Positions 1 to 6,785 of a DNA stretch of 12,463 bases are shown here, piece by piece. Each line of letters begins with the position of its first letter. Positions within the stretch are counted from its first letter, which is position 1. The position numbers were made by a program, and so were the translations under genes. The stretch comes from Avisuccinivibrio_A sp964399665. Its GTDB lineage: Bacteria; Pseudomonadota; Gammaproteobacteria; Enterobacterales; Succinivibrionaceae. The stretch is taken from NCBI GenBank assembly GCA_964399665.1, contig CAYNSI010000047.1:1-12463 (forward strand). The letters run 5' to 3'. The notes below the pieces were generated by a model that had not been told where the DNA came from, made no database searches, and was given only the letters and a program-made list of their open reading frames with translations.

Positions 1-272
1 TAAGTACGATCATTCCACAGGTTATCGCGCTCAAGCTTAAGGCCTTTAAATCTTTTAGTGCCGCAGGCAAAGAGCTCATAAAAGGTAGAAACCAGGACTG
101 TTTTACCGAAGCGACGGGGACGGGATAAAAAGAATATGCCTTTATCCAGGGCAATCTGTGCTACTAAATCAGACTTATCGACATACAACTTCTTTCTATC
201 AATTATATTGGCAAAGCTTACATAGCCTACCGGCAGTGTCTTTTCCAATAAAATTTGAGCAGGCATCACCAT
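1..272 (-). CDS. AAA-ATPase-like protein (PF09820/DUF1703 type), N-terminal part, cut by window edge
   Basis: About 90 residues are visible, reading from position 272 down to the left edge. They include LPVGYVSF near residues 13-20, LYVDKS at 29-34 and a P-loop-like RPRRFGKT at 51-58. This pattern (LP-G-F, then YVDK, then RPRRFGKT) is the hallmark of the 'AAA-ATPase-like' family, whose full members are about 500-600 residues and usually end in a PD-(D/E)XK nuclease-like domain (DUF1703). That C-terminal part lies outside the window. The start at 272 is chosen because an AGGGGG ribosome binding site lies six bases upstream; a second in-frame ATG at 266 is possible. The cellular role of the family is not established. 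Members often occur in many copies in gut anaerobes and are suspected to be mobile or selfish genes. The family call is fairly sure; the function is unknown. Confidence 0.8.
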   Translation of the reverse strand, partial: MVMPAQILLEKTLPVGYVSFANIIDRKKLYVDKSDLVAQIALDKGIFFLSRPRRFGKTVLVSTFYELFACGTKRFKGLKLERDNLWNDRT

Positions 273-297
273 AGAAATCCCCCTTTATATTAGTTTT

Positions 298-306
298 ATC
301 ATAGCA
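298..306 (-). promoter_or_regulatory. Possible extended -10 promoter for the AAA-ATPase-like gene
   Basis: Reading the minus strand, TGC-TATGAT forms an extended -10 element 26 bases before the ATG at 272. This leaves room for a transcription start near 291 and the AGGGGG ribosome binding site. No good -35 hexamer is seen at 16-18 bases, so the call rests on the TGN extension only. Confidence 0.35.
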
Positions 307-383
307 CAGACAAGGGCTGTTGCGCCCCATCATCCTGCCTTAAAGCCTGCATCCGATAGAACATCTGTCGAAGGGCCCCTCTT

Positions 384-605
384 TTACCCGTCTTTAGCAA
401 CCCAGAAGTATATAAATGGCCTATCCATACCGTTTAGAGCAATGGTTTGAGTTTTTTCTATGGGTGCAACCTCATAAGTCATATGTTTAAAATACGTTGA
501 ATTCAACATATTTAAAAAAAGCTGCAGAAGCAAAATTAGAGAGCAGGGCATGACAATCCTGTATGCCTCTAAAGCCCGGTGTAAAGACGAATCAAAAAAA
601 CTCAT
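384..605 (-). CDS. Doubtful small ORF with one hydrophobic segment, downstream of uvrD
   Basis: This 73-codon ORF starts nine bases after the uvrD stop on the same strand. It has a hydrophobic stretch at about residues 17-34 (IVMPCSLILLLQLFLNML), then a polar C-terminal half ending in FWVAKDG. The hydrophobic part could be one membrane helix. The upstream sequence has only a weak AGAG at seven bases from the ATG, so translation would rely on coupling to uvrD. I recognise no family and no homologous motif. It may be a chance ORF in a spacer, a remnant of a decayed gene, or a real small membrane protein at the end of the operon. I judge the chance-ORF explanation the most likely. Confidence 0.22.
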   Translation of the reverse strand: MSFFDSSLHRALEAYRIVMPCSLILLLQLFLNMLNSTYFKHMTYEVAPIEKTQTIALNGMDRPFIYFWVAKDG

Positions 606-614
606 TCTTCTGCT

Positions 615-2738
615 CTAATAAGATGAATCCAAGAATGCACTTGTATCATAAATAGAACTGCAGGAACTTATATCAATCTTAATAGAACCCTCCAACGGAG
701 TGCCTTCGGTGTTAGCAATGATCTCTTCTAAAAATGCAGAACGGGCGCCGCCGCGTATATATCTTAACCTTGGGAATGTGCAATAAGTAAGATAGAGCAA
801 ATCTTTTGCTCTTGTTATGGCAACATAGGCAAGTCTTCTTTCCTCGCCTATCTCATCGCGTGCTGCCCTATATGAAGGCAAACAGCCTTGTTCCCATCCA
901 ACTACAAACACTACCTTAAACTCAAGCCCTTTGGCTGAATGTATCGTTGAAAGATTAACAAAGGAGCTGCATGTAACATCGCCGTTTTCTTTCATTTCAG
1001 AGGAGGCAAGCAAAGAGGCATTGCTTACAAAAAGCACGGCATCGCTGAAAACATTGCCATCCTCATCTAAGATAGGATTTTTCCGCCACTCATTCATCTG
1101 CTCTGCAGCATGGCGCAGTAATTCCTCAATATTACCTATCCTGCCCTCACCTTCTGATACCTTTTGCTGTTCTTTAAGATCCTTTTCTTCATAATATTCC
1201 CTTAGACCGCTGTCGTTGATGATGGTCTCAAGAGCCTCATTAAGCGGTAATCCTTCTACGGCATCCTTAAACTTTAAGATAAGCTCATAAAAGGGGATCA
1301 TGGGCGTAATATTAGTCTTTAAAGCCTTATTTTTAGGATCTTCTAACAAAGCTCCAATACCGCGCTCTAATGCCGTAAACAAAGAACAATTCTGTTCTGC
1401 GGCACTTTGCTGTAAAAAATCAAGCTTGGCATCCCCTATTTTGCGGCTTGGAACATTTATTACCCGGGTTAGAGCAGCATTGTCATCCTGATTGACAGCA
1501 AGCCGCAGATAGGCCATAACATTCTTAACTTCCTCCCTGTCATAAAAGCGCAGCCCGCCCCAAATGTTATAACGTATGTCAGCTCCTGTAAGACTTTGCT
1601 CAAATTTTAGGGACAAAGAATTAAAGCGGTACAAAATAACCATGTCACTGTAGGAAATATTTTCTTTAACATGAAGTCTTTTTATTTCCCTTGCGACAAA
1701 ATCAGCCTCTTGAAAGGAATTGTTAAAGCCTTTTATGACAACAGGATTACCCTCACCTCTTGCAGCTCTTAAGTTCTTGGCAACCAGTCTTTCATTTGAA
1801 GATTGCAAAAGGGCATTGGCAACATCCAAGATCTGCCTGCCTGAGCGATAATTATCCTCAAGGGAAATCAGCTTTGCCTGGTCAAAATCATCAACAAAGC
1901 GCGATAAATTTTTAAAATCAGCGCCCCTCCAGGAGTAAATTGACTGATCATCATCCCCTACTGCGGTTACAAAAGCTTTATTGCCTGCCAAAAGCTTGAT
2001 AAGACGGTATTGAATGGAATTGGTATCCTGGAATTCATCCACCAGAATATGCAAAAAACGCTTATGCTGTAATTCAAGCAGCTGTCTGTTGTTTAAGAAG
2101 GTTTCATAAGTTCTTAGCAAAAGCTCTGAAAAATCCACCAGAGATGATCTTTGACAATACTCTTCATAGTTATAGTAAAGTTCTACTAAGTCATCAGGCT
2201 GAAAATTTTTCTTTAAAGTACTTGAAAGAGTGTCCCCTGAATAATCTTTTGCCCTGTGCCCCTTTTCCTTTGCAGATGAAATCTCCTCACAGACAGCTTT
2301 TACAATCTTGTCCGAGCTTTCGTCTACAGACTTAAAAGGAAAGTCCATCTCTATTAGAATCCTTTTGACAATCCTTTTTTGATCATCAGCATCGATAATA
2401 GTGAAGTTGGGCTTAAGCCCCGCTGCAAAACTGTAGGAACGCAGAAAGCGGGCGCATATAGAGTGAAAGGTTCCGGCCCAAAGATATTCAAACTTTTCAA
2501 TATCACTGCAGGCTTTTGCCACCCTCTCTTTCAACTCGGATGCTGCCTTATTAGTAAAGGTAACTGCCAAAATCTCCCAGGGTTTGACCTTAAGTTCGCG
2601 CAAAAGGTAGGAAATACGCCCAACTACTGTAGTAGTCTTGCCGGTTCCCGCCCCTGCCAGGATGAGAAGATTACAAGGTTCTGCCGTTACTGCCTTAAGC
2701 TGACTTTCGTTAAAAAGCTTAAGGTAATCATCTGCCAT
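615..2738 (-). CDS. uvrD: UvrD/Rep-type superfamily 1A DNA helicase
   Basis: This is a 3'-5' DNA helicase that unwinds DNA using ATP. In the UvrD role it acts after UvrABC excision and in mismatch repair. All SF1A motifs are visible: Q motif NESQLKAV (10-17), Walker A AGAGTGKT (28-35), Ia TFTNKAA (60-66), Ib GTFHSICARFLR (89-100), Walker B/II DEFQDTN (234-240), III QSIYSWRGA (265-273), IV EDNYRS (294-299), V STIHSAKGLEF (597-607) and VI EERRLAYVAITRA (632-644). The length of 707 residues is near that of UvrD (720) and Rep (673). The symbol uvrD rests on position directly after yigB, as in E. coli; rep or pcrA remain possible by sequence. The tail after ARSAFLEEI (665-673) is only about 35 residues, polar and Ser-rich, and lacks the Tudor-like KFG-G motif of UvrD/PcrA. 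The start overlaps yigB by 11 bases, with AGGA upstream. No LexA box was seen near the start. Confidence 0.93.
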   Translation of the reverse strand: MADDYLKLFNESQLKAVTAEPCNLLILAGAGTGKTTTVVGRISYLLRELKVKPWEILAVTFTNKAASELKERVAKACSDIEKFEYLWAGTFHSICARFLRSYSFAAGLKPNFTIIDADDQKRIVKRILIEMDFPFKSVDESSDKIVKAVCEEISSAKEKGHRAKDYSGDTLSSTLKKNFQPDDLVELYYNYEEYCQRSSLVDFSELLLRTYETFLNNRQLLELQHKRFLHILVDEFQDTNSIQYRLIKLLAGNKAFVTAVGDDDQSIYSWRGADFKNLSRFVDDFDQAKLISLEDNYRSGRQILDVANALLQSSNERLVAKNLRAARGEGNPVVIKGFNNSFQEADFVAREIKRLHVKENISYSDMVILYRFNSLSLKFEQSLTGADIRYNIWGGLRFYDREEVKNVMAYLRLAVNQDDNAALTRVINVPSRKIGDAKLDFLQQSAAEQNCSLFTALERGIGALLEDPKNKALKTNITPMIPFYELILKFKDAVEGLPLNEALETIINDSGLREYYEEKDLKEQQKVSEGEGRIGNIEELLRHAAEQMNEWRKNPILDEDGNVFSDAVLFVSNASLLASSEMKENGDVTCSSFVNLSTIHSAKGLEFKVVFVVGWEQGCLPSYRAARDEIGEERRLAYVAITRAKDLLYLTYCTFPRLRYIRGGARSAFLEEIIANTEGTPLEGSIKIDISSCSSIYDTSAFLDSSY

Positions 2739-3504
2739 GATGTTCCTGCCTCTGTGCTTTGAGTATTGTTAAGTTGCCTTCAGTTATGTGTAAAAGTTCC
2801 GTTAAGCTGTCCAAAACTACATGAGGAGTACTTGCAAGCTTATAAAAGGAGTATGCTCTTGCCCCATAGCCTCCCTTAAGCCAGGCACACTGCACTCCGG
2901 CTGCCACAGCACCGTTGATATCCGTAGAAGGCCCGTCACCGACATGGAGGATCTCCCCTAAAGATACCTTACAAAGTTTTGACAGCTCCACAAAAAGATC
3001 TGCATTAGGCTTGCGTCTTAATCCTTCATGAGAAGGTCTTAGGTTATAGCTGAAAAAACGCTCAAGCCCAATGGCTTTCAAGTTGACATTACCGTTTGAC
3101 AGGGCCGCAAGGGGATATGCCTCTGACAGAATGCTTAAAAGATCAATGGTACACTGCGGCACACGAAAGCTTGAGCGTACGGACACAAACTCATCTACCA
3201 GCGCAAAAGCCTCTTTTAAGCCTCCTGGCAGCGGTCTTTTTAAAAGCTCAAAAGCCTGTACCAGGGTCCTTGCCCTTAACAGAGTAACATCATCCAAAAG
3301 CGCAGGTTCTGCCTCCCACAGCCTTCTTTTTACGATATTCCAAAATACCGGATCTCTTGCAAAGCCCTCAAGCTTATATCTGTCACACAAAAGGACGGCA
3401 AAGTCTTCCTCTGCCCTTAAGATCACCGGAAGATTGTCATAGAGGGTATCATCCAAATCAAAAGAAATGACCTTAAAGGGGGTCAGTCTTTTCCAAAAAA
3501 TCAT
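2728..3504 (-). CDS. yigB: HAD-superfamily phosphatase, YigB-like
   Basis: This is a 258-residue HAD hydrolase (E. coli YigB has 238). The four HAD motifs are present: I FDLDDTLYD with nucleophile D16 and D18, II with S136 in LSNGN, III with K165 in RRKPNADL, and IV HVGDGPSTDINGA with D190 and D195. The segment between motif I and II (about 24-120) is a helical C1-type cap. In E. coli, YigB is one of several enzymes that can remove the phosphate from 5-amino-6-(5-phosphoribitylamino)uracil in riboflavin synthesis. That substrate is assumed here from the conserved position between xerC and uvrD and not from specific residues. The ATG overlaps the end of xerC by four bases and the gene's end overlaps uvrD, so translation is probably coupled. 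The extra 20 C-terminal residues are basic and show no known motif. Confidence 0.85.
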   Translation of the reverse strand: MIFWKRLTPFKVISFDLDDTLYDNLPVILRAEEDFAVLLCDRYKLEGFARDPVFWNIVKRRLWEAEPALLDDVTLLRARTLVQAFELLKRPLPGGLKEAFALVDEFVSVRSSFRVPQCTIDLLSILSEAYPLAALSNGNVNLKAIGLERFFSYNLRPSHEGLRRKPNADLFVELSKLCKVSLGEILHVGDGPSTDINGAVAAGVQCAWLKGGYGARAYSFYKLASTPHVVLDSLTELLHITEGNLTILKAQRQEHHGR

Positions 3505-4421
3505 TGCTCATCCTCTTTGCGAGCCCTGGGGTGGGCTTTTTTATAGATCTCCTTTAAATGAGCAAAATTTAAATTGGTATAAACCTGGGTTGCCGCAAGA
3601 CTCGAATGTCCCAGCATTTCCTGCACGGCCCTTAAGTCTGCGCCGTTACTTACCAGTTCTGTGGCAAAGGAATGACGTAATTTATGGGGTGAAATATTAA
3701 GATTAAGGCCTGTTTTTTGTGCCAGCCCATCCAGGGCATATTCTACTGCCCTGGCGGAAAGACCCCTGCCAAAGCGGTTTAAAAACAGAGCATTGTCCTG
3801 AGGCTTAAACACTTCCCTGACTTTAAGGTAGGAATTAATAAAATCCAGGGCAAAAGGCGCGCAGGGGACAATTCTATCCTTCTGCCCCTTACCCCTTACT
3901 CTTACGGTTTGATCCTCAAAATCCACATCACCAAGCTTGATGCTGACAAGCTCACTTACCCGAAGTCCCGAGGAAAACAGCAGTCCTGCCATGGCAAGAT
4001 CTCTTATATCCCCGGGAGTTTCAGTCTTAAGGCTTAATAACGTATTAATTTCGTTTAGGGAAAGAATTTTGGGCAGTGATTTTTTAATCTTGGGGACCTT
4101 TAGATCATCAATGGGGTTTTTACTGAGGCTGCCTTCTTTTATCAGGAATTTATAAAAAGAAGACAGGGCATAAAGATCATGGGCAATGGAAGTTGTCGAG
4201 CGCGGTGAGCCGTCCTTTTTATACCAAAGCTTTCTTTGGATAACCCTAAGGACACTGCCTGAAACCTGCGCAAAACTTTTAATATCAGGATAGCCCACCC
4301 GCAGCAGGGGCAGCAGGGAGTCTAAAAGACGGCTGTAGCTTTGAATAGTCCTTCGAGAATAACGTCTTTCTGCCTCAAGGTATGAAATGAAGGCTTTGAT
4401 CTCCTCTTGTAAAGTATCCAT
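3501..4421 (-). CDS. xerC: Tyrosine recombinase XerC
   Basis: This is a 306-residue site-specific recombinase that, with XerD, resolves chromosome dimers at the dif site under FtsK control. The N-terminal SAM-like core-binding domain spans about residues 5-100, and the catalytic domain runs from about 115. Catalytic residues are R154 (SSGLRVSEL), K178 (RGKGQKDR), H246 and R249 (SPHKLRHSFATEL), H272 (MLGHSS) and the nucleophile Y281 (TQVYTNLN). It is called XerC, not XerD or an integrase, because it follows dapF, matching the dapF-(yigA)-xerC-yigB order of gammaproteobacteria, and because its length is typical. The DUF484 gene yigA that usually lies between dapF and xerC is missing; only two bases separate the dapF stop and this ATG. 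No strong ribosome binding site precedes the ATG, consistent with translational coupling to dapF. No dif-like site was recognised in the window. Confidence 0.95.
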   Translation of the reverse strand: MDTLQEEIKAFISYLEAERRYSRRTIQSYSRLLDSLLPLLRVGYPDIKSFAQVSGSVLRVIQRKLWYKKDGSPRSTTSIAHDLYALSSFYKFLIKEGSLSKNPIDDLKVPKIKKSLPKILSLNEINTLLSLKTETPGDIRDLAMAGLLFSSGLRVSELVSIKLGDVDFEDQTVRVRGKGQKDRIVPCAPFALDFINSYLKVREVFKPQDNALFLNRFGRGLSARAVEYALDGLAQKTGLNLNISPHKLRHSFATELVSNGADLRAVQEMLGHSSLAATQVYTNLNFAHLKEIYKKAHPRARKEDEQ

Positions 4422-4423
4422 GG

Positions 4424-5257
4424 CTAGATCTCAATAATTCCCTCATAAACAGTGTCCGCAGGCCCTGTCATGATGACTTCACCCTCTTTGGTTAAAGACA
4501 CACTAACTGAGCCTCCCCTTAAGACTGCTCTTGCTTCTTCATTTTTTAGCAAACCAAGTTCCAATGCTGCTGCAAAGGCTGCGCAGGCGCCGGTGCCGCA
4601 GGCTAAGGTTTCCCCGCAGCCTCTTTCATAAACCCTGACTTCAAGTTTCTGCTCCTGTGCAATTACCTTTACAAATTCTACATTTACCTTTTCGGGGAAG
4701 AATTCATGATCCTGGAGGAGCTTTCCTACATCAAAAAATTCCTCGTCATTGATAAGGGGAACAAAGAACACCGCATGGGGATTCCCCATGGATACGGGGA
4801 AAAATTTCAAAGGTTTATTTTTCAGGATGAGATCATAAAGGGGCCCGTCTCCTGAAGCCCTGCAGGGGATCTTATCCAAATCAAAAACAGGCTTTCCCAT
4901 GTTGACGGATACCAGGCCGTCAGGGTTTATCTTTAAAGTAAGCCTCCCTGCCATGGTGCTTACCTTAATTTCCTTCTTGGAGCTTAAGCCGTGCTCGGTT
5001 ACAAAGCGCACAAAGCATCGCGCCCCGTTGCCGCACATCTGCACTTCAGAACCGTCCTGATTGAAGATCCGATAGTGAAAATCAAGCTCAGGATCATATG
5101 GGGGCTCAACTACCAAGAGCTGATCAAAACCAATTCCAAAATGGCGGTCAGAAAGTCTTCTTATCAACTCCTTTGAAAAGAAGATCTTCTGGGTTACGGC
5201 ATCGACTACCATAAAATCATTACCCAGGCCGTGCATCTTGGTAAAGCGAAGGCGCAT
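4424..5257 (-). CDS. dapF: Diaminopimelate epimerase
   Basis: DapF interconverts LL- and meso-diaminopimelate in the cytoplasm, using two cysteines and no cofactor. The 277 residues match the family length (E. coli 274). The opening RFTKMHGLGNDF is the family's N-terminal signature. The first catalytic cysteine is C75 in MCGNGARC, and the second is C220 in GCGETLACGTGAC. HGLGNDF, SMGNPHAVFF (156-165) and the conserved glutamate in ERGCGE support substrate binding. The gene starts one base after the lysA stop, and a GGAGG ribosome binding site lies inside the end of lysA, seven bases before the ATG. This places dapF and lysA in one translationally linked unit, which is logical because the product, meso-diaminopimelate, is both a peptidoglycan block and the LysA substrate. 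Confidence 0.97.
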   Translation of the reverse strand: MRLRFTKMHGLGNDFMVVDAVTQKIFFSKELIRRLSDRHFGIGFDQLLVVEPPYDPELDFHYRIFNQDGSEVQMCGNGARCFVRFVTEHGLSSKKEIKVSTMAGRLTLKINPDGLVSVNMGKPVFDLDKIPCRASGDGPLYDLILKNKPLKFFPVSMGNPHAVFFVPLINDEEFFDVGKLLQDHEFFPEKVNVEFVKVIAQEQKLEVRVYERGCGETLACGTGACAAFAAALELGLLKNEEARAVLRGGSVSVSLTKEGEVIMTGPADTVYEGIIEI

Positions 5258-5258
5258 A

Positions 5259-6506
5259 TCAGTCCTCCAAAAGGCTTTCGCAGCTTATAAGATCAGAAAA
5301 AGACTGTCTCTTTCTTATTATTTTAGCCTTATTTGCCGATACCATGATCTCACATGGCAGAGGACGGCTGTTATAGGTTGAGGCCATGGAAAACCCATAG
5401 GCCCCGGCTCCCTTGACCACAAGATAGTCCCCTGGGGAAACAGCTAATTTGCGATCTTTCCCTAAAAAGTCATCACTTTCACAAACAGGGCCTACCACGT
5501 CATAAGTCACCTTATCACCTGTACCTCTTATTGCCTCAATAATATTCATCCATGAGTTATAAAGGGCAGGACGAATAAGATCATTCATGCCTGCATCAAC
5601 AATGCAAAAATTCCTGCTCTCCTGCTCTTTTAAATAAAGCACCTTAGTAACCAAGATCCCGGCATTGGCAGCTATAGCCCTGCCCGGCTCAACATATATT
5701 GCAAGGTTGTCGTCAGTTATTTTTTGCAGTACCGCCTGCAGGTACTCACTGGGGGTTGGCGGAGTTTCATCACTGTAGGTGACCCCAAGTCCCCCTCCTA
5801 TATCTATGTGGTCGATGCTGATCCCAAGACCCTTTAATTCTTCATATAAAGCAAGAAGTTTATCTACAGCCTCTGCAATGGGCTCCTTCGTCACCATCTG
5901 CGAGCCTATGTGACAGTCAATTCCCACAATATTAAGATTAGGATCTGCTGCCATTTGTCTGTAAAGATCCTTTGCCAAGTTAAGATCAATGCCAAACTTG
6001 TTCTCCTTAAGCCCTGTAGATATGGCAGGATGGGTTTTGGCATCCACATCAGGATTGACCCGCACTGCCACCGGAGCCTTAACGCCCAGGGCCCTTGCAG
6101 TATCAGAGATGACCTTAACTTCAGGGATGGATTCAATATTAAGGCATAAAATCCCCTTTTTAAGAGCAAATTCAATCTCACTTTGTTTTTTTCCAACCCC
6201 TGAAAATACGCAAGAAGCTGCCCTGCCTCCTGCTGCTAAGACCTTCCTTAACTCACCTTCTGAAACCACATCAAAGCCTGAGCCCCTAGAGGCCATTAAA
6301 TTTAAAATCGCAAGGGAAGAATTTGCCTTTACGGCATAGCAGATAAGATGCCTCCGCCCCTTTAATGCCTGTTCAAAGGCATTCATATGCTGCTCTAAGG
6401 CAGCCTTGGAGTAAATGTACAAGGGCGTGTCGAATTTTTCTGCAAGCTCTTTTACCGCCAGGTTTTCAGCAAACAGAGTATCGTTGTGATAGTTAAAATA
6501 ATCCAT
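5259..6506 (-). CDS. lysA: Diaminopimelate decarboxylase (PLP, fold type III)
   Basis: LysA decarboxylates meso-diaminopimelate to L-lysine, the last step of the pathway. It has the alanine-racemase-like fold with pyridoxal phosphate on K60 (CYAVKANSS). Other signatures are H199 in CHIGSQ, the glycine-rich phosphate loop IGGGLGVTY (236-244), EPGRAI (273-278) and the catalytic cysteine C342 in GPVCESDDFLG, which acts across the dimer. The length of 415 is standard. The ATG at 6506 is preceded by AGGA six bases upstream. In E. coli lysA is elsewhere in the genome and controlled by LysR; here it stands between lptM and dapF as in pseudomonads, and no lysR-type regulator is nearby. The 86-base leader upstream contains a nested inverted repeat (6530-6583) that might affect expression. 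It is too short for a lysine riboswitch. Confidence 0.97.
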   Translation of the reverse strand: MDYFNYHNDTLFAENLAVKELAEKFDTPLYIYSKAALEQHMNAFEQALKGRRHLICYAVKANSSLAILNLMASRGSGFDVVSEGELRKVLAAGGRAASCVFSGVGKKQSEIEFALKKGILCLNIESIPEVKVISDTARALGVKAPVAVRVNPDVDAKTHPAISTGLKENKFGIDLNLAKDLYRQMAADPNLNIVGIDCHIGSQMVTKEPIAEAVDKLLALYEELKGLGISIDHIDIGGGLGVTYSDETPPTPSEYLQAVLQKITDDNLAIYVEPGRAIAANAGILVTKVLYLKEQESRNFCIVDAGMNDLIRPALYNSWMNIIEAIRGTGDKVTYDVVGPVCESDDFLGKDRKLAVSPGDYLVVKGAGAYGFSMASTYNSRPLPCEIMVSANKAKIIRKRQSFSDLISCESLLED

Positions 6507-6529
6507 GGGTCATCCTATTTTTAAGGACA

Positions 6530-6583
6530 ATCAGCCTGTTGCAGCTCCAAGTTTACTGTTTGCAGGAGCCTTTGACGGCTGAT
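6530..6583 (-). repeat. Nested inverted repeat in the lptM-lysA spacer
   Basis: The outer arms ATCAGCC (6530-6536) and GGCTGAT (6577-6583) pair perfectly over seven bases. The inner arms AGCTCC (6543-6548) and GGAGCC (6565-6570) pair over six with one G-U wobble in the RNA. The near-identical strings CTGTTGCAG (6536-6544) and CTGTTTGCAG (6556-6565) also occur inside. On the lysA-sense strand no T-run follows, so this is not a normal Rho-independent terminator. It may fold as a leader hairpin before the lysA ribosome binding site or mark an mRNA processing point. Confidence 0.5.
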
Positions 6584-6592
6584 AAGGGGTCC

Positions 6593-6769
6593 TTATTGTG
6601 TGTCTGCTGCTTCCTGCTGCTCTTTATCGGCACTGTTTTCCGAGCTTACAATAAGAAAGCTGCCCTTGTTCCTGTCATTTTCATCGGGCATATAAAGATC
6701 ATACTTAAGCCCGCAGCCTGACAGGCAGACGAGCAGAATCAGGGCACTTACCGTTTTTAACGCACTCAT
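6593..6769 (-). CDS. lptM: LptM (YifL)-like small outer-membrane lipoprotein
   Basis: This is a 58-residue precursor with a type II signal peptide: MSALK, a hydrophobic core, then the lipobox LSGC with the lipidated cysteine at residue 19. The residues after it, GLKYDLYMP, match the family signature GLKGPLYFP closely enough to identify it. The rest is short, hydrophilic and probably disordered, as in E. coli LptM (67 residues), which binds the LptD-LptE complex and aids correct LptD disulfide formation. The position directly before lysA-dapF fits. I start it at the ATG at 6769, because AAGGA lies six bases upstream. A TTG eight codons earlier (6793) overlaps the cyaA end and would place polar residues before the signal peptide. 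The Gly-Pro pair of the usual signature is Tyr-Asp here. It begins 16 bases after the cyaA stop, so it is probably in the same transcript. Confidence 0.85.
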   Translation of the reverse strand: MSALKTVSALILLVCLSGCGLKYDLYMPDENDRNKGSFLIVSSENSADKEQQEAADTQ

Positions 6770-6785
6770 AAAATATCCTTGAAAA

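Larger units (their letters stand above)
273..614. other. Spacer between the AAA-ATPase-like gene and uvrD
   Basis: This 342-base stretch has no gene I can name. It holds the putative promoter of the left-edge gene (298-306) and one doubtful 73-codon minus-strand ORF (384-605). I looked for a Rho-independent terminator after uvrD. The only hairpin noted is a four-pair GGGC/GCCC stem at about 314-327, followed on the minus strand by a weak T-containing tract, which is too poor to call. Confidence 0.5.

Noticed and set aside
289..308. TTGTCT (308-313) with TATAAA (284-289) as promoter for the left-edge gene
   Set aside because: The transcript would start too close to the ATG and would not contain the AGGGGG ribosome binding site.
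931..1194. Plus-strand ORFs inside uvrD (also 1300-1491, 2144-2335, 2379-2762)
   Set aside because: They lie antisense within a gene with full helicase motifs and show no recognisable protein features.
2739..2800. LexA (SOS) box before uvrD
   Set aside because: No CTG-N10-CAG element of the known type was found close to the start.
6507..6592. Lysine riboswitch upstream of lysA
   Set aside because: The space is 86 bases, about half of what that riboswitch needs, and its conserved core is not seen.
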